DNA of 64,000 nt from Corallium rubrum (taxonomy: Eukaryota > Cnidaria > Anthozoa > Scleralcyonacea > Coralliidae). The notes under the pieces were generated by a model that did no database searches, was not told where the DNA came from, and worked only from the letters and a program-made list of their open reading frames with translations. Shown here in pieces: positions 24,601-36,600 of this stretch. A program made the translations under genes and the position numbers. Each line of letters opens with the position of its first letter. Positions within the stretch are counted from its first letter, which is position 1. The stretch is taken from the NCBI GenBank assembly GCA_964035015.1, contig OZ035997.1, positions 20,701,563 through 20,765,562 of the forward strand. Reading direction: 5' to 3'.

Positions 24601-27600
24601 AAGAAGATCACTATTATCAAAGACGAAAATGAGGAGCTTACGAATGCCATCCAGAAGCATGCCCATGAGGAAATTCAAGCGAACGACAACAGAATCGTAA
24701 ATACAGCTATCCACCACGTGGACGCTGCCATATTGCTACCTCTTCCTTCGCCAACGTGTGACAAATGCGGAAAGCACGAACTAGAACTTGACCAAACCGA
24801 AATTGAACAGAAATTTGGAATGATTCTCGCTCGCCTTGGTCAACTCGAGGTAAAGCAACATCTGGATGAGACGAGCGCCATGTCACGAGCATTGGAGTTG
24901 GAAGCGACAATCGAAGCCCTAAAACTCGAAAACAAGAAAATGGCCGACGATCTTGAAAAACAGCAAAGTACGATTGATGAAATAACTCAGGACAATTCGA
25001 TGTTGAGTCAAATCCTGGAGGTGAAACAACACCAATGGATTGAAGTTGAGGGGAAAAACAGCTCTAACAAGGCGAAAACCCCTCTGCATCAAAATGTAGT
25101 CCATGACAGTTTGCCACCGAGGACTTCAAATCGATTCAGCGTACTTGACGTTGAAGACAGCTCGAATGAAACCCAATCTCAAGACAACACGACCATGAAT
25201 ACGGATTTGAACGATTTTAATACCCAAATTAATAACTATCGTTCAAAAAAGAAAAGAGATTGGAAAGGAACGAAAGCACAAGAAACGGACAGCAAAACAA
25301 ATGAGAAATCGAAGAATGGCAGTAAGGTTTTGGTATTGGGTGACTCAATGGTTAAAAACATCGACAACTCGAAGATTTCAAGGGCTGCTAGGGAACAAAG
25401 TTGCTGCCATTCCTACCGTGGAGCGACTGTAGATCAACTTCAGGAAAAGTTCAAGGAAGACTGCTGTGGAGCTGACGACGAGGGAAGCTATGAAACCATA
25501 ATACTTCATGTGGGCACAAATAATTTAACAAATGAAGATCCAGAAGACGTGGCAACAAAAATGGAAAGCCTAATCCAAGATGCGAAAAATCAAGCTAAAA
25601 ATGTTGCTGTCTCAAGTGTGGTAAACAGGTATGATGGCTGGGTGCCCCCAAATCACATAACAACTTTCAATGGTCTTCTGCATGATCTATGCTTAAAGCA
25701 ACAAGTAACATTCATTGATAATAGTATTATTAAAAAATCTCTATTAAATAGATCAAACCTGCACCTAAACAAAAATGGTGATAGAGTTTTAGGAAAGGCA
25801 TTCTGTGGATATCTAAGGTCACTAAGACTAGCTTCTAGTAATCCTGCTCCAAATGAGCATTTTTTATGGTTACGCCCAAGTCCCTCAGGCGAAAGGAGGG
25901 AATGGATGAAGTATCTAGAACATGTGTCACGCGTGACCAGGTTGTAGATAGTTATTCTGATTTTTCTGAAACAGTTGTGAGTAGCGATTTTTGCAAAAAC
26001 CTTAATTCTATTCCCAACCAACGAGGTTTTAAAATGGCTTTTCTGAATATTGTTAGTTTACCAAAGAAATTTGATGACGTAAATTTCTCAATGTCTAACA
26101 AGCTCCTTGATGTTATGGCCTTTAATGAAACCAGGCTTGATCCATCAATACCAAATAGCATGGTTCACATTGATGGGTATGATATTGTTAGAAAAGATAG
26201 ATCAAGGAGAGGGGGTGCATGGTGTTTGTATTTACCTGCGTAGCTCCATTAATTACCATATCAGGCATGATCTTGTGCCATCTGAATTAGAGGCTGTTTG
26301 CATCGAAATTATTAAACCGCATAGTCAGCCTTTTTTTATTGTTTCAGTGTATAAACCCCCTGGGGCTTCATCTGATTTTTTTACCCTTTTTGAAAGCTTA
26401 ATTCAAGCTACTGATGATGAAAACAAAGAAGTAATCATTCTTGGCGATCTTAATTGTGACTTACTAAAGACAAATTCTGACCAAGCAACTAAGACATTGA
26501 AATCACTATATGAAATGTATCAACTATCACAATTGATTAGTGAAGCTACACGAGTAACTATGACCACTGCTAGTCTTCTTGATCATATTGTTACCAGTAA
26601 GCCAGAAAAAAATTGCATATGGTGTTATTCATACAGGTATCAGTGATCACAGTCTGATATTTGCAATTAGAAAAATTAATATGACTAAAAAGCACCAGAG
26701 AAACATTATTGAAATTAGAAATATGAAAAATTTCCAAGAAGAACAATTTCTTTCTGACCTAGGAAATCAACCCTGGGAGTATGTTTACTTTTTTGCTGAT
26801 GATCCCAATAGTATGTGGGACATTTGGAAGCAATTATTTCTAGAGATTTTGAACAAACATGCACCCTTACAAAGCAAAAAGATAAAGTCAAATAGAATCC
26901 CATGGATAACAAGTAATATTAAAAAATTAATAAACAAAAGAGATAAGTTAAAAAGAAAAGCCATTATCACAAACCTTGAAACTGACTGGCAAAATTATAA
27001 AAAGGCCAGAAACCAAACGAACATAGAATTAAGAAATGCTAAGACAGATTACTACTCTAGTAGGATTGCAAATCAAAAACAAAATCCAAAAGAGGCTTGG
27101 AAAACAATAAATACATTGTCAGGTCGTAAAAATAGACCTGCAAGTGTAAATGAACTAAATGTGGGTGAAACAATTTTACAAAGCCCTGAGGAAATTGCTG
27201 AGGGTTTTAATGATTTCTTCTCAAACATTGGACCAAATTTGGCAAGTGAAATTAACAACTCTGGTTGCAATTTTGTGCAATACATTAAAACTACTGAATC
27301 TGAGTTCACTACTTTTAAGGCAGTTACTGTAGATAACATTTATCATCTCCTTCGTGGCCTATCAGGTTCCAAAGCTACTGGTATAGATAACATCTCCAGT
27401 AAAATTATTAAAATAGCATCACCTGTTATTTCAAACTCACTAACTTATATCTTTAATCAAACTGTTACCTTATGCTCCTTTCCCAATGAATGGAAGGTAG
27501 CAAGAGTAACACCACTATATAAAAGTGGCCATCGAAATTTGCCAGGTAACTACCGGCCTATCTCAGTTTTGCCTGCCATAAGCAAAATTATGGAACAAAT

Positions 27601-30600
27601 TCTCTATAATCAATTATATGATTACTTAACTGAAAATGAACTACTTTCTGAAAACCAGTTTGGTTTTAGAAAATTCCATTCCACTGCAACTGCATTATTA
27701 GATTGTACAAACAGTTGGTATGTAAACATGGATAGAAAGTTGTTTAATTTGGTAGTATTCATAGATTTAAAAAAAGCCTTTGATACAGTGGATCACCAAA
27801 TTTTACTTAAAAAACTAGAACTGTACGGAATCAAAGGGAATGCCTTTTTACTATTGAAATCATATCTATCTGACCGAAACCAAAAATGTCGAGTAAATGG
27901 ATTTGTTTCATCTGAGCACAGGATTAAATGTGGTGTTCCTCAGGGCTCAATCTTAGGGCCATTGTTCTTTTTGTTATATATAAATGATTTGCCACAGTGC
28001 TTAAATGAAACTAAATCCCGATTATTTGCTGATGACACAAATTTAACAGCCTCAGGTGAGATGATAAGTGATGTTGAAGTTAAAATGAACTCAGATTTAG
28101 AAAACCTCAGAAAATGGTTAATAGCCAACAAACTTAGTCTAAATGTTGCAAAAACTGAATTTATGTTGATTGGATCAAAGCCAATGATAGGTAAAGCCTC
28201 AGATTTCCAGATTAAAGTAAATATAAATAATAACCCAATTAAAAAAGTTTTGGAATGCAAAACTCTAGGAGTAACTGTTGACCAACATTTGTCCTGGGAA
28301 AAAAATACTGAAAATCTCTGCAAAAAAATCACATCAGGGTTAAGTGCTCTCCGTCGTCTGAGCTAGGGCATTTGTCGACAGAGACTCGCTTCTTTCCGTC
28401 TACAATGCAATTATTCAACCCTACTTTAACTACTGTTGTGAAGTATGGAATGTTTTTGGTGAAACGCTGTCAACACGTCTGCAAAAACTTCATAACAGAG
28501 CTGCTAGAATTATTACATATACAAGCAATGAAGTCGATCACAAAATTGTGTTAAGTGAATTGGGATGGCAACCACTCCAAACACAAAGAATAAAAGCCAA
28601 GGCTAAGATTATGTTTAAAATTTTAAATAATATGGGACCAAAGAGTCTCACAAACCTGTTTAGTTACAAAAAAGAGATGTCAAGTTACAATCTTCGAGAC
28701 ATCTCATCTACCGTTTGTTTGCCGCAACCACGCACAAACAGCATGAAAAAGAGTTTCGTGTTTGATGGAGCATCCATATGGAATTCTTTGCCCAAAGAAA
28801 TTAGGGAAAGCAAATCTCTGTCGATCTTTGAACGCAAAATCGCTACTCATGACATGAAGTAATGTGTATGTAAATAAATAAAATATGTAAATAATTAAAT
28901 TATATTACTATATTACCTAGATACTTTACTGACATTTTTAACTACTTAAACTTCTATTTTTTACTATTGCTATATTCTATACTTTTTATTTCTCTTTATT
29001 GTTGTACACGCCCTTCGTGGAAACCAGCTTTTGTTGACGTCGCGTTAGCGTGTTTAAATAAAATTTTCTATCTACTCGACCAGCTGGCACCCATGGCAGG
29101 CCTTACACTTGTTTTCCACTTGTTTGTCAATTCCAGGCCTCCAAACTTTGCTTCGGAGTCTTTGCTTTGTTTTTACCAGTCCTTGATGGCCTTCATGGAC
29201 CAAGTCGAGCACTCTTTTCCGTAGTTTTACTGGTATTACCAACCTTGTACCCCTGAGGACTAGTTTATCTAGAGTGCAAAGTTCATTCCTCGCTGCTTTG
29301 TATTGTGGAAATACAGTGTCCCATTCACCTGTTAGTATGCACTCCCTCAACTGCGACAATTCAGGATCAATCGCTGATTCCGTACATCGGTGTTGATGTT
29401 TCTGCTACATACCGAACAAACTCTTCGGCCTCTTTATTCACGCATACTGCAGTTGTACCAGTGAGTCGGGAGAGTGAATCAGCGATGTTCTCTTTGCCTG
29501 GGATGTATCTCACATTGAACCTGTATGGTTGAAGTCTAAAACCCAACGTTCTATTCGCGCCGAAGTTCTGGAATTAGTGGAGTAGATAACCTGGAGTGGT
29601 TTGTGATCTGTTAGTAGAGTGAACTCTACTCCAAAAAGTACATGTGGAGTCGTTCACAGCCCCAAACAAGTCCGAGGGCCTTCCTCTCAGTCTGCGAGTA
29701 TCTTTGTTCCACCTTGCTCAGGCTACGACTTGCGTGTGCAATTACACGTTCACATCCATGTTGACTTGTGTTAGAACAGCTCCCAAACCAACCTTGAGCA
29801 AAGAGAAGTGTGTGTTCAAGATGTCGGAACTTACTTTTTTGGGATACTTGCTGTCTCATAAGGGTATTGGGCCAACAGAATCACGAGTCGAAGCAGTGGT
29901 CAAAGCAAGAGAGTCTGAAACTGCTGGAGAGGTACGAAGCTTCCTGGGATTGGTCAATTTCAGTGCCAGATTTTTGCCAAATCTAGCGACTACGGCAGAA
30001 CCAGTTCGGAGGCTGACAAGGAAGGAGACACCTTTCACGTGGGGTCCTGAACAACAAACTGCTTTTGATACCCTAAAGAGTGACTTAGCTAATGCAGAGA
30101 CACTGGAATACTTCCATAGGAATGCAGAGGAGACCAAACTAACCACAGATGCAAGCCCAGTTAGGCCTCTCTCTTAATACGCTTTATGGCTTCTTGCAAT
30201 CTGAAATCGTGTTCCTCTGCAGTGCGGCCATGGATAATTATTTGAATTTTTAAATTTTTTGAATTTTATTATTAATTCTATGTTCTCTAAACAAAAGTCT
30301 AGCTCTTATACTGGAAGAGGCCCTTATGCATGGGTAGTGAATGTAGTATATAATGAGTCTTGACTGCTCTTCTAATTCTATCTGATGAAACCCCCATTTC
30401 AGGTCAAGTTTGCTAAATGTTGTACTTCCATTCAGATGGTACAGCACTTCATCCACTGTCGGTATAGGGTGTCGTTCCCTTATGATAGCTTCGTTAGCCT
30501 TCCTCATATCTACACAAAGTCGGATGTCACCTGAGGGTTTGGGGACAACCACGACTGGGCTTATACCCAGGGGGTTGGGCCCACAACTGGCTCTATGATA

Positions 30601-33600
30601 TCGTTGTCAATAAGTTCTTCCAATTTCTTTTCAATTTTCTCTCTTAAACCAAATGGTGCTGGTCGTTGCTTATGAGCAACAGCCAACTCGTTGATGGGTA
30701 GTTTGGCTTGAAAATCTTTGAGTGTCCCCACCCCTTCAAAACACTCTTAAGCTTTAAACCCTTAGGATAAGCTAGGATGCTTCACTAACAGAGTTAACCA
30801 TTATTTTCAATACTCCTAACTCTTCAGAGGTTTGGCAACTAAGTATCGCCTCAATGTCCAATGTTGGCACTTGTTTTCCATCTGATTGGATAGTAAATGC
30901 GAAATACTCGTCATCTTGGTCCACCTGGTGTACGTTGCCTCGCTTTGTTTTATCCATGGTTGTTTGTTGTCTTTCCCCAGTTTCTATGTTGGCTGACTTT
31001 GTTCTACAGAATTTGGCGAAGTGTCCAACTTTCTTGCATCTCAGGCAGGTGGCGGATCTAGCTTTACATTCTAGGTCTTTTGCAAAGTGTCCTGTAAGCC
31101 CACAGCGGTAACAGTTACTTCTTGGTTGCTTTTTACCATCTTCCCTAGTTACGGCGTTCATATTTTCACCTCTAGAACCACTCTCTATTGATCTTGCTTG
31201 ACTTTCGCCCGCTTCCATGCTCCTGGCAATTTCTTGTTGTTTTTTTTCAAAGTGAGTGTTCCACTTACCTCGAGCAATTTCTTCCGAAGGTTGTGTGACT
31301 TGCATTTGTCGGTAAGTTGATCGCGGATGTGCTCTTCTTTTGTCGTTCCAAATTCGCAGTTCTCAGCTAGCTGGTGCAATCTAGTCGCAAATTGGTCCAC
31401 GGTTTCTGATTCATCTTGTCTTGCCTGTCGAAATCCGTGTCTTTCAAAAGGTACGTTTACTTGTGGTAAGAAATGTCCATCTAACATTCTCATGGTATTC
31501 GCATATTGAGTAGCTTCTTCTGGAACAGGTCCTGGGTCTGTCAAGGTCTAGAATACATCTTGAACGTCTTGCCCAGCGCAATGTAATAGTATAGCCTTTC
31601 TCTGAGAATCTTTCTCAATTCCTTTGGCTTCAAGGAAAAACTCAAAGGATCGTTTCTACCGTTTCCATCTTGGGCCTACACTCGTCGGATTACCTTTGCA
31701 GTCAAATGGATTTATGTTTCCAAATTCGATATTACAGCCATCTTCCACTTCCTGTAAATCCTTCCTTTAGTTTAGTTGTCCATCCTCGTCGCCAGTTGTA
31801 GTGTACTCGGATTGAAACAGATTGACTTTAATGACTATTATACTCTCACAACATGGCTTCCTCTCGTTCTTCACAACAATGTTTTTATGCGACACAGTAG
31901 CCTAAGACACTACATAAACTACGGCTATAGTTAGTTGATAGTCTTTGAAAAACTCACTCGTGCATGGTTTTTCCAAATTGCACTCGAAACCATGCTATTG
32001 CCAAAACAAATAAGTAATTGTAAAACATTCAGTCCAGGCCAATTAAATTATACCTGCATGCATGTGCATGTGGACAAATTTTCAGCGTTCAGGGTGCAAC
32101 GATTCGGCCAGATAGACTCGTACTTTAACTCAGCTTTTTAATTCTTTAAGCTTTTTACTTAGAAAATATTTTTGAGACCCCAGACAGGGTTCGAATGTGC
32201 CCCTAAGTGGCGCAGCGTTTGCATATGAGATATAGTTAAGGTAATAGTTAAAGTTAGAGTGCAGTGAATGGCTGTTTATATAATACTTTCAATGATGTGT
32301 TTTTACCAGTTGAATATAAACATACATTAAGGTTGAATATTCTTTAATTCATGCGTATATGCCATAGAGCACACGTGACCATTCTCTAACCTTCTTAGAG
32401 AATGGTTTCAACCACGAAGAAGTTTTAATTTTAACTATAAATGTGTTGGGGTTTTTTTGCGTCTATAGCACGTTTACCAGAGAATTTACTCTATATCGAC
32501 TACAGTAGTGACTCTATTGTGTTCATTATTGACTCTATATGTAGAGTTCACTGTGCTATGACAAAAGAAAACAAAAGATCTTCGCAGTGGACTCTCGGCT
32601 ATAAAGCTCACTAATATGTCTAATCTTGATGAATCAAAACACTATTGAATATAGAGCGTTGAAATACTCGATCGGGATTGGCTGAGTGGGTGCAACCATT
32701 CTCTAAATATAGTATAAAATAAAGAATAGGTCATGGAAACTGGATTGCTCTTTAATAAATGCCTTAACCCCCCCCCCCCCCCGCCTCCCCCCCCCCCCCC
32801 TCTTGCCCTTTTATTGTTCCGGCGCGTCTTTGAAATAAAGTTGCAGTATCAAGTTTTCCTTACCAAATATTCCAACTAACCAAAGTTCTCTTTGTTATTT
32901 CCCAATTTGAGAAGAGATGACAAAAGTTACCCGCCTCCTGAAAGACTGGTTTCTCTAGTTCATCTTCTGGCAATGGTTTCTTGTTTATTTTAGCCACTTT
33001 AGCAAGTTGTTTTCTTGCCTCGTCATCTTTGGAATTCAATAGTAGCCAGCGTATTGATTCTGGAATTATCCTTACAGTAAAAAACATTATTGTTAATGAC
33101 CAATACTATGTAAACGCCTAACAGAAACTCGTTATATTAATAACTTATAAGCAAATAATCAACGCGTACGCAAGTAAATGAGCCATGCGCATTCAACTTA
33201 ACAATAGATATAATTTATAGTATTCCCAAAAGCAGCTATTAGATAATTGCTTCAAAATTTCATTGAAGGTTGTTTCCTATCAGCAAAATCATATATTTGA
33301 TCCACATCAGGATTTTTTTGAAAACGCAACTTTTTTTATCCGTTTTAAAAAAAATTCCGTGTCCACACGAGAACAGGAAAACTGACTTTGGAGACCGTCT
33401 TCGAAAAGTTCTGTTTTTGATAACCGCTGCATCGTTTACATGTGGATGAAAGGCCAATCCGTAACATAATAGTTGCGTTTTCAAAAAAATCCGGATACGT
33501 GTGGACGTACACTTGCTATTGTAATTATATACACTTATAAGCGGCTAGTGCACCTAACATATGGTCCCACATGGCTAAAATTGGACACTACTGAACTTAA

Positions 33601-36600
33601 GTGATATTACACTGTTGTTTAATTTCAGCAATAGATCGTTTTCATCTGACGTCACGGCGGCCATATTGGTGTACCAAAACAATGAAATGGCGGCCATATT
33701 GGTGTACGGTATGGGAATTAGCTCTTTCTTATTCAAATATTTCGTATTGTTTCACCACCCCAATGGGGCCACCGATCACGTGAGTGAAAACGATCTATAG
33801 CTGATAGCCGCTTATAAGTGTATAACTACACCATAACAACGTGTGCAAAATCGTTTCCGGTTTCGTAACATCGTTTTAAGTTTCCTATCCAGTTCCCCTT
33901 CCATTACCTATGTTGACATCACTCACCACCAAAAGAAGATGGCAGGAGTTGCAAGCACAACTGTTGCAAGCAGAAAATGTCGCCAGTTTGGGAGAAGATA
34001 TCCAATTAAAGCTAATATTAATATAGCTGTCGCCCAAAAGTAGAACGATGTAATTCCAATCTTAGCACGGTGTCTTTTACCAGTATATTCGGTGAGTAAA
34101 ATAAATCTTGAGCAGTTCAAAAATCCTAAAATTACAAAAGTGGTAAATAATTATGTCACTTTATTATATAAAATAGAGTGTTTTGTGTACTGTATAATAA
34201 ACGAGCAGGAGTGTTTTATCAGATATAAAGACACGAGGCGAAGCCGAGTGTTTTTATATCTGATAAAACACGAACTGCGAGTTTATTATACGGCTTCAAA
34301 AACGAACCACTTGGTAAGTTGATTGGCGGAGTTAGTTTGAAAAATATCCTTGTCTAAGCCGAGAAAATCGAAGCTAAAGTTTATGTAAATCAGGAGAAAT
34401 CTTTATCACATATAAAGATACGATACGGTCATGATTTTCTTTTGTGTTTTCCTCATGAATTATTATTAATGAGTTTTTGAAGTAATATGTAAAGGCCGAC
34501 AATGAGGACTAGACCGGGTTTTCAAGTACCCGGAATTCGTTCCAGGCCGAGGCGAAGCCAAGGACTGGAACGAATTCCGAGTACCTGAACACCCGGTCTA
34601 GTCCGAATTGGAGGCCTTTACATGACTTCTCAAAATCACTTAGTGTATTTCCAAAATGAATTAGTGCATTAGTAATTAGTGTATGGATGAATAACAGATT
34701 GTGTGAAGTAATATTTCAAGTCCAAGGACTTGAAATATTATTTCCAGTCCTTGGACTGGAAATAATATTTCAAGTCCTCTGCCCAGTACTTCCCTGGTAT
34801 TTCAAGTCCCTTCACGTGGTGCAATTCAGCGCTTCTGATTGATTGATTATCTCATGAATTATTAATGAGTTTGAGAAATCTGTAAACACTGCTGCTCATG
34901 TTTTAAATAGTACTTAAAAACTCATTAATAATTCATGAGAAGACACAAAAGAAAATCATGACCGTATCGTATCTTTATATGTGATAAAGATTTCTCCTGA
35001 TTTACATAAACTTTAGCTTTGATTTTCTCGGCTTAGACAAGGTTATTTTTCAAACTAACTCCGCCAATCAACTTACCAAGTGGTTCGTTTTTGAAGCCGT
35101 ATATAATAAACTCGCAGTTCGTGTTTTATCAGATATAAAAACACTCGGCTTCGCCTCGTGTCTTTATATCTGATAAAACACTCCTGCTCGTTTATTATAC
35201 AGTACTTAAAACACGAGGCGATAACCGAGTGTTTTAGATCTGATACTGAACACTGCTGCTCATGTTTTAAATGGCTTCAAAAACCATCCATATAATAAGC
35301 TCATATACAAATCAATTTTGAAAATTGAAGTTGTCTGAGCCGCAAAATCAAAGAAAAAGTTCATCGAAAATAGCGAGCGTCGGTCTCTATCACGTATGGA
35401 GACACGTCACGGTCATGATTTTCCTTTGTGTTTTCCTCATGAATTATTAATGAGTTTTTGAATGATGTTTCCGCCAATAATAAAAATAGGTATATACGCG
35501 CTGCGTACATGCGGATACTGGTATTTGGCTAACATGACTGAACATGCAATGTAAATTGTATATTGCAAACACATTAATGTACTGAAGATACTACGACTTA
35601 TTATTGTAAAGTAAACGTTTGATGGTGATTGCAAGATGCGTTTGGAAAGATCTGCAAGAAACTGAATACTTCAAGTGCTTTTGGGGGCATAATGAGCAAA
35701 ATAGATGGACTGAAATTTCAGCATGAATTTACAAACAAATCGCTTTAAAGTAATACTGCAATTTGATGGGGAAAACTGCTGTCTATTTAAAACTGCCAAG
35801 GCTCCAAGGCTGGCTCAAATATTCAGCCCACTAACTGCAGTAAAACTTTAGACTACAGTCCACTCCCAGGCTCTCTATCTTCGCTGTTTTAATATTGGCA
35901 TGTTAGCATGGGCACTATGCCCGAGCTCCTTGAACGGTGACGTCAAACCTAGGTACCAGTCTCATCAAATACGCGCGTGCTTTAGAAAGACGGGACCAGG
36001 CTGTTTAGACTAGCTTTATGCCAGCCCAGACTGAAATTACTTCTTCTGATCAACTAAACTATGTCAAACGCACAAGTCTATTTTACACAATGCATTTAAA
36101 TTCTGACATATATTTCATGACATAATTCTGCTCACTTAGCCGCACAGCTCACTCTCATTTTCACATTTTTCCACTGGACTAGTTGGAAGTTATTTGTAAA
36201 TTATTGTACATTATCGATTTATTGAAAGCAAGTTAGCTTATTAAATAGTAGTACACCAGAAGTCCAACTCGCGTCGGAGCAGTCAAACATTTCGTGCCAG
36301 TCGCCGCCATCATAGTGGAACATATGACCACTGACCTATATATATAACTGGAATGCGTGCTCCTATTAACTTTGAATTAGGAAAAGTGTCCCCCAAATCG
36401 TTTTCAAAATGGCGGCATTTATGGGTCCTTTTGCTAATGGTGAAGGTCGCTGACCAATATCTAAGAACCGGGGACGTTCAACAAGCATCTCTAGTTCGTG
36501 TTGGACATGTTCAGTATTTCGCTTTTTTAAAAAAAACTAAGCTATTTGGTCGGATAAACTGTACGTATGCATGTAGTAGCCAGATGAATTATCTTTCTTC

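Larger units (their letters stand above)
14198..31914 (-). mobile_element. Gypsy-2: Ty3/gypsy LTR retrotransposon, broken by many insertions
   Basis: LTRs of ~118-120 bp: one at 31797-31914 and one split into 14198-14278 plus 23343-23386 by gypsy-1. Both start TGTAGT and end TACA, and the element is flanked by TAAAC at 14193-14197 and 31915-31919. Gag, RT, RNase H and integrase pieces read on the minus strand in the order expected. A purine tract (about 23388-23403 on the minus strand) precedes the 3' LTR. It sits in intron 4, in the same orientation as the host gene. It carries frameshifts, an internal inversion, a LINE, a MITE and all of gypsy-1, so it is dead. Confidence 0.9.

Noticed and set aside
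32864..32941. An alternative end of exon 4 at the internal GTAACT (32930)
   Set aside because: It gives phase 1, incompatible with exon 5, and would drop the conserved LFSNWEITKRTLVSW segment.
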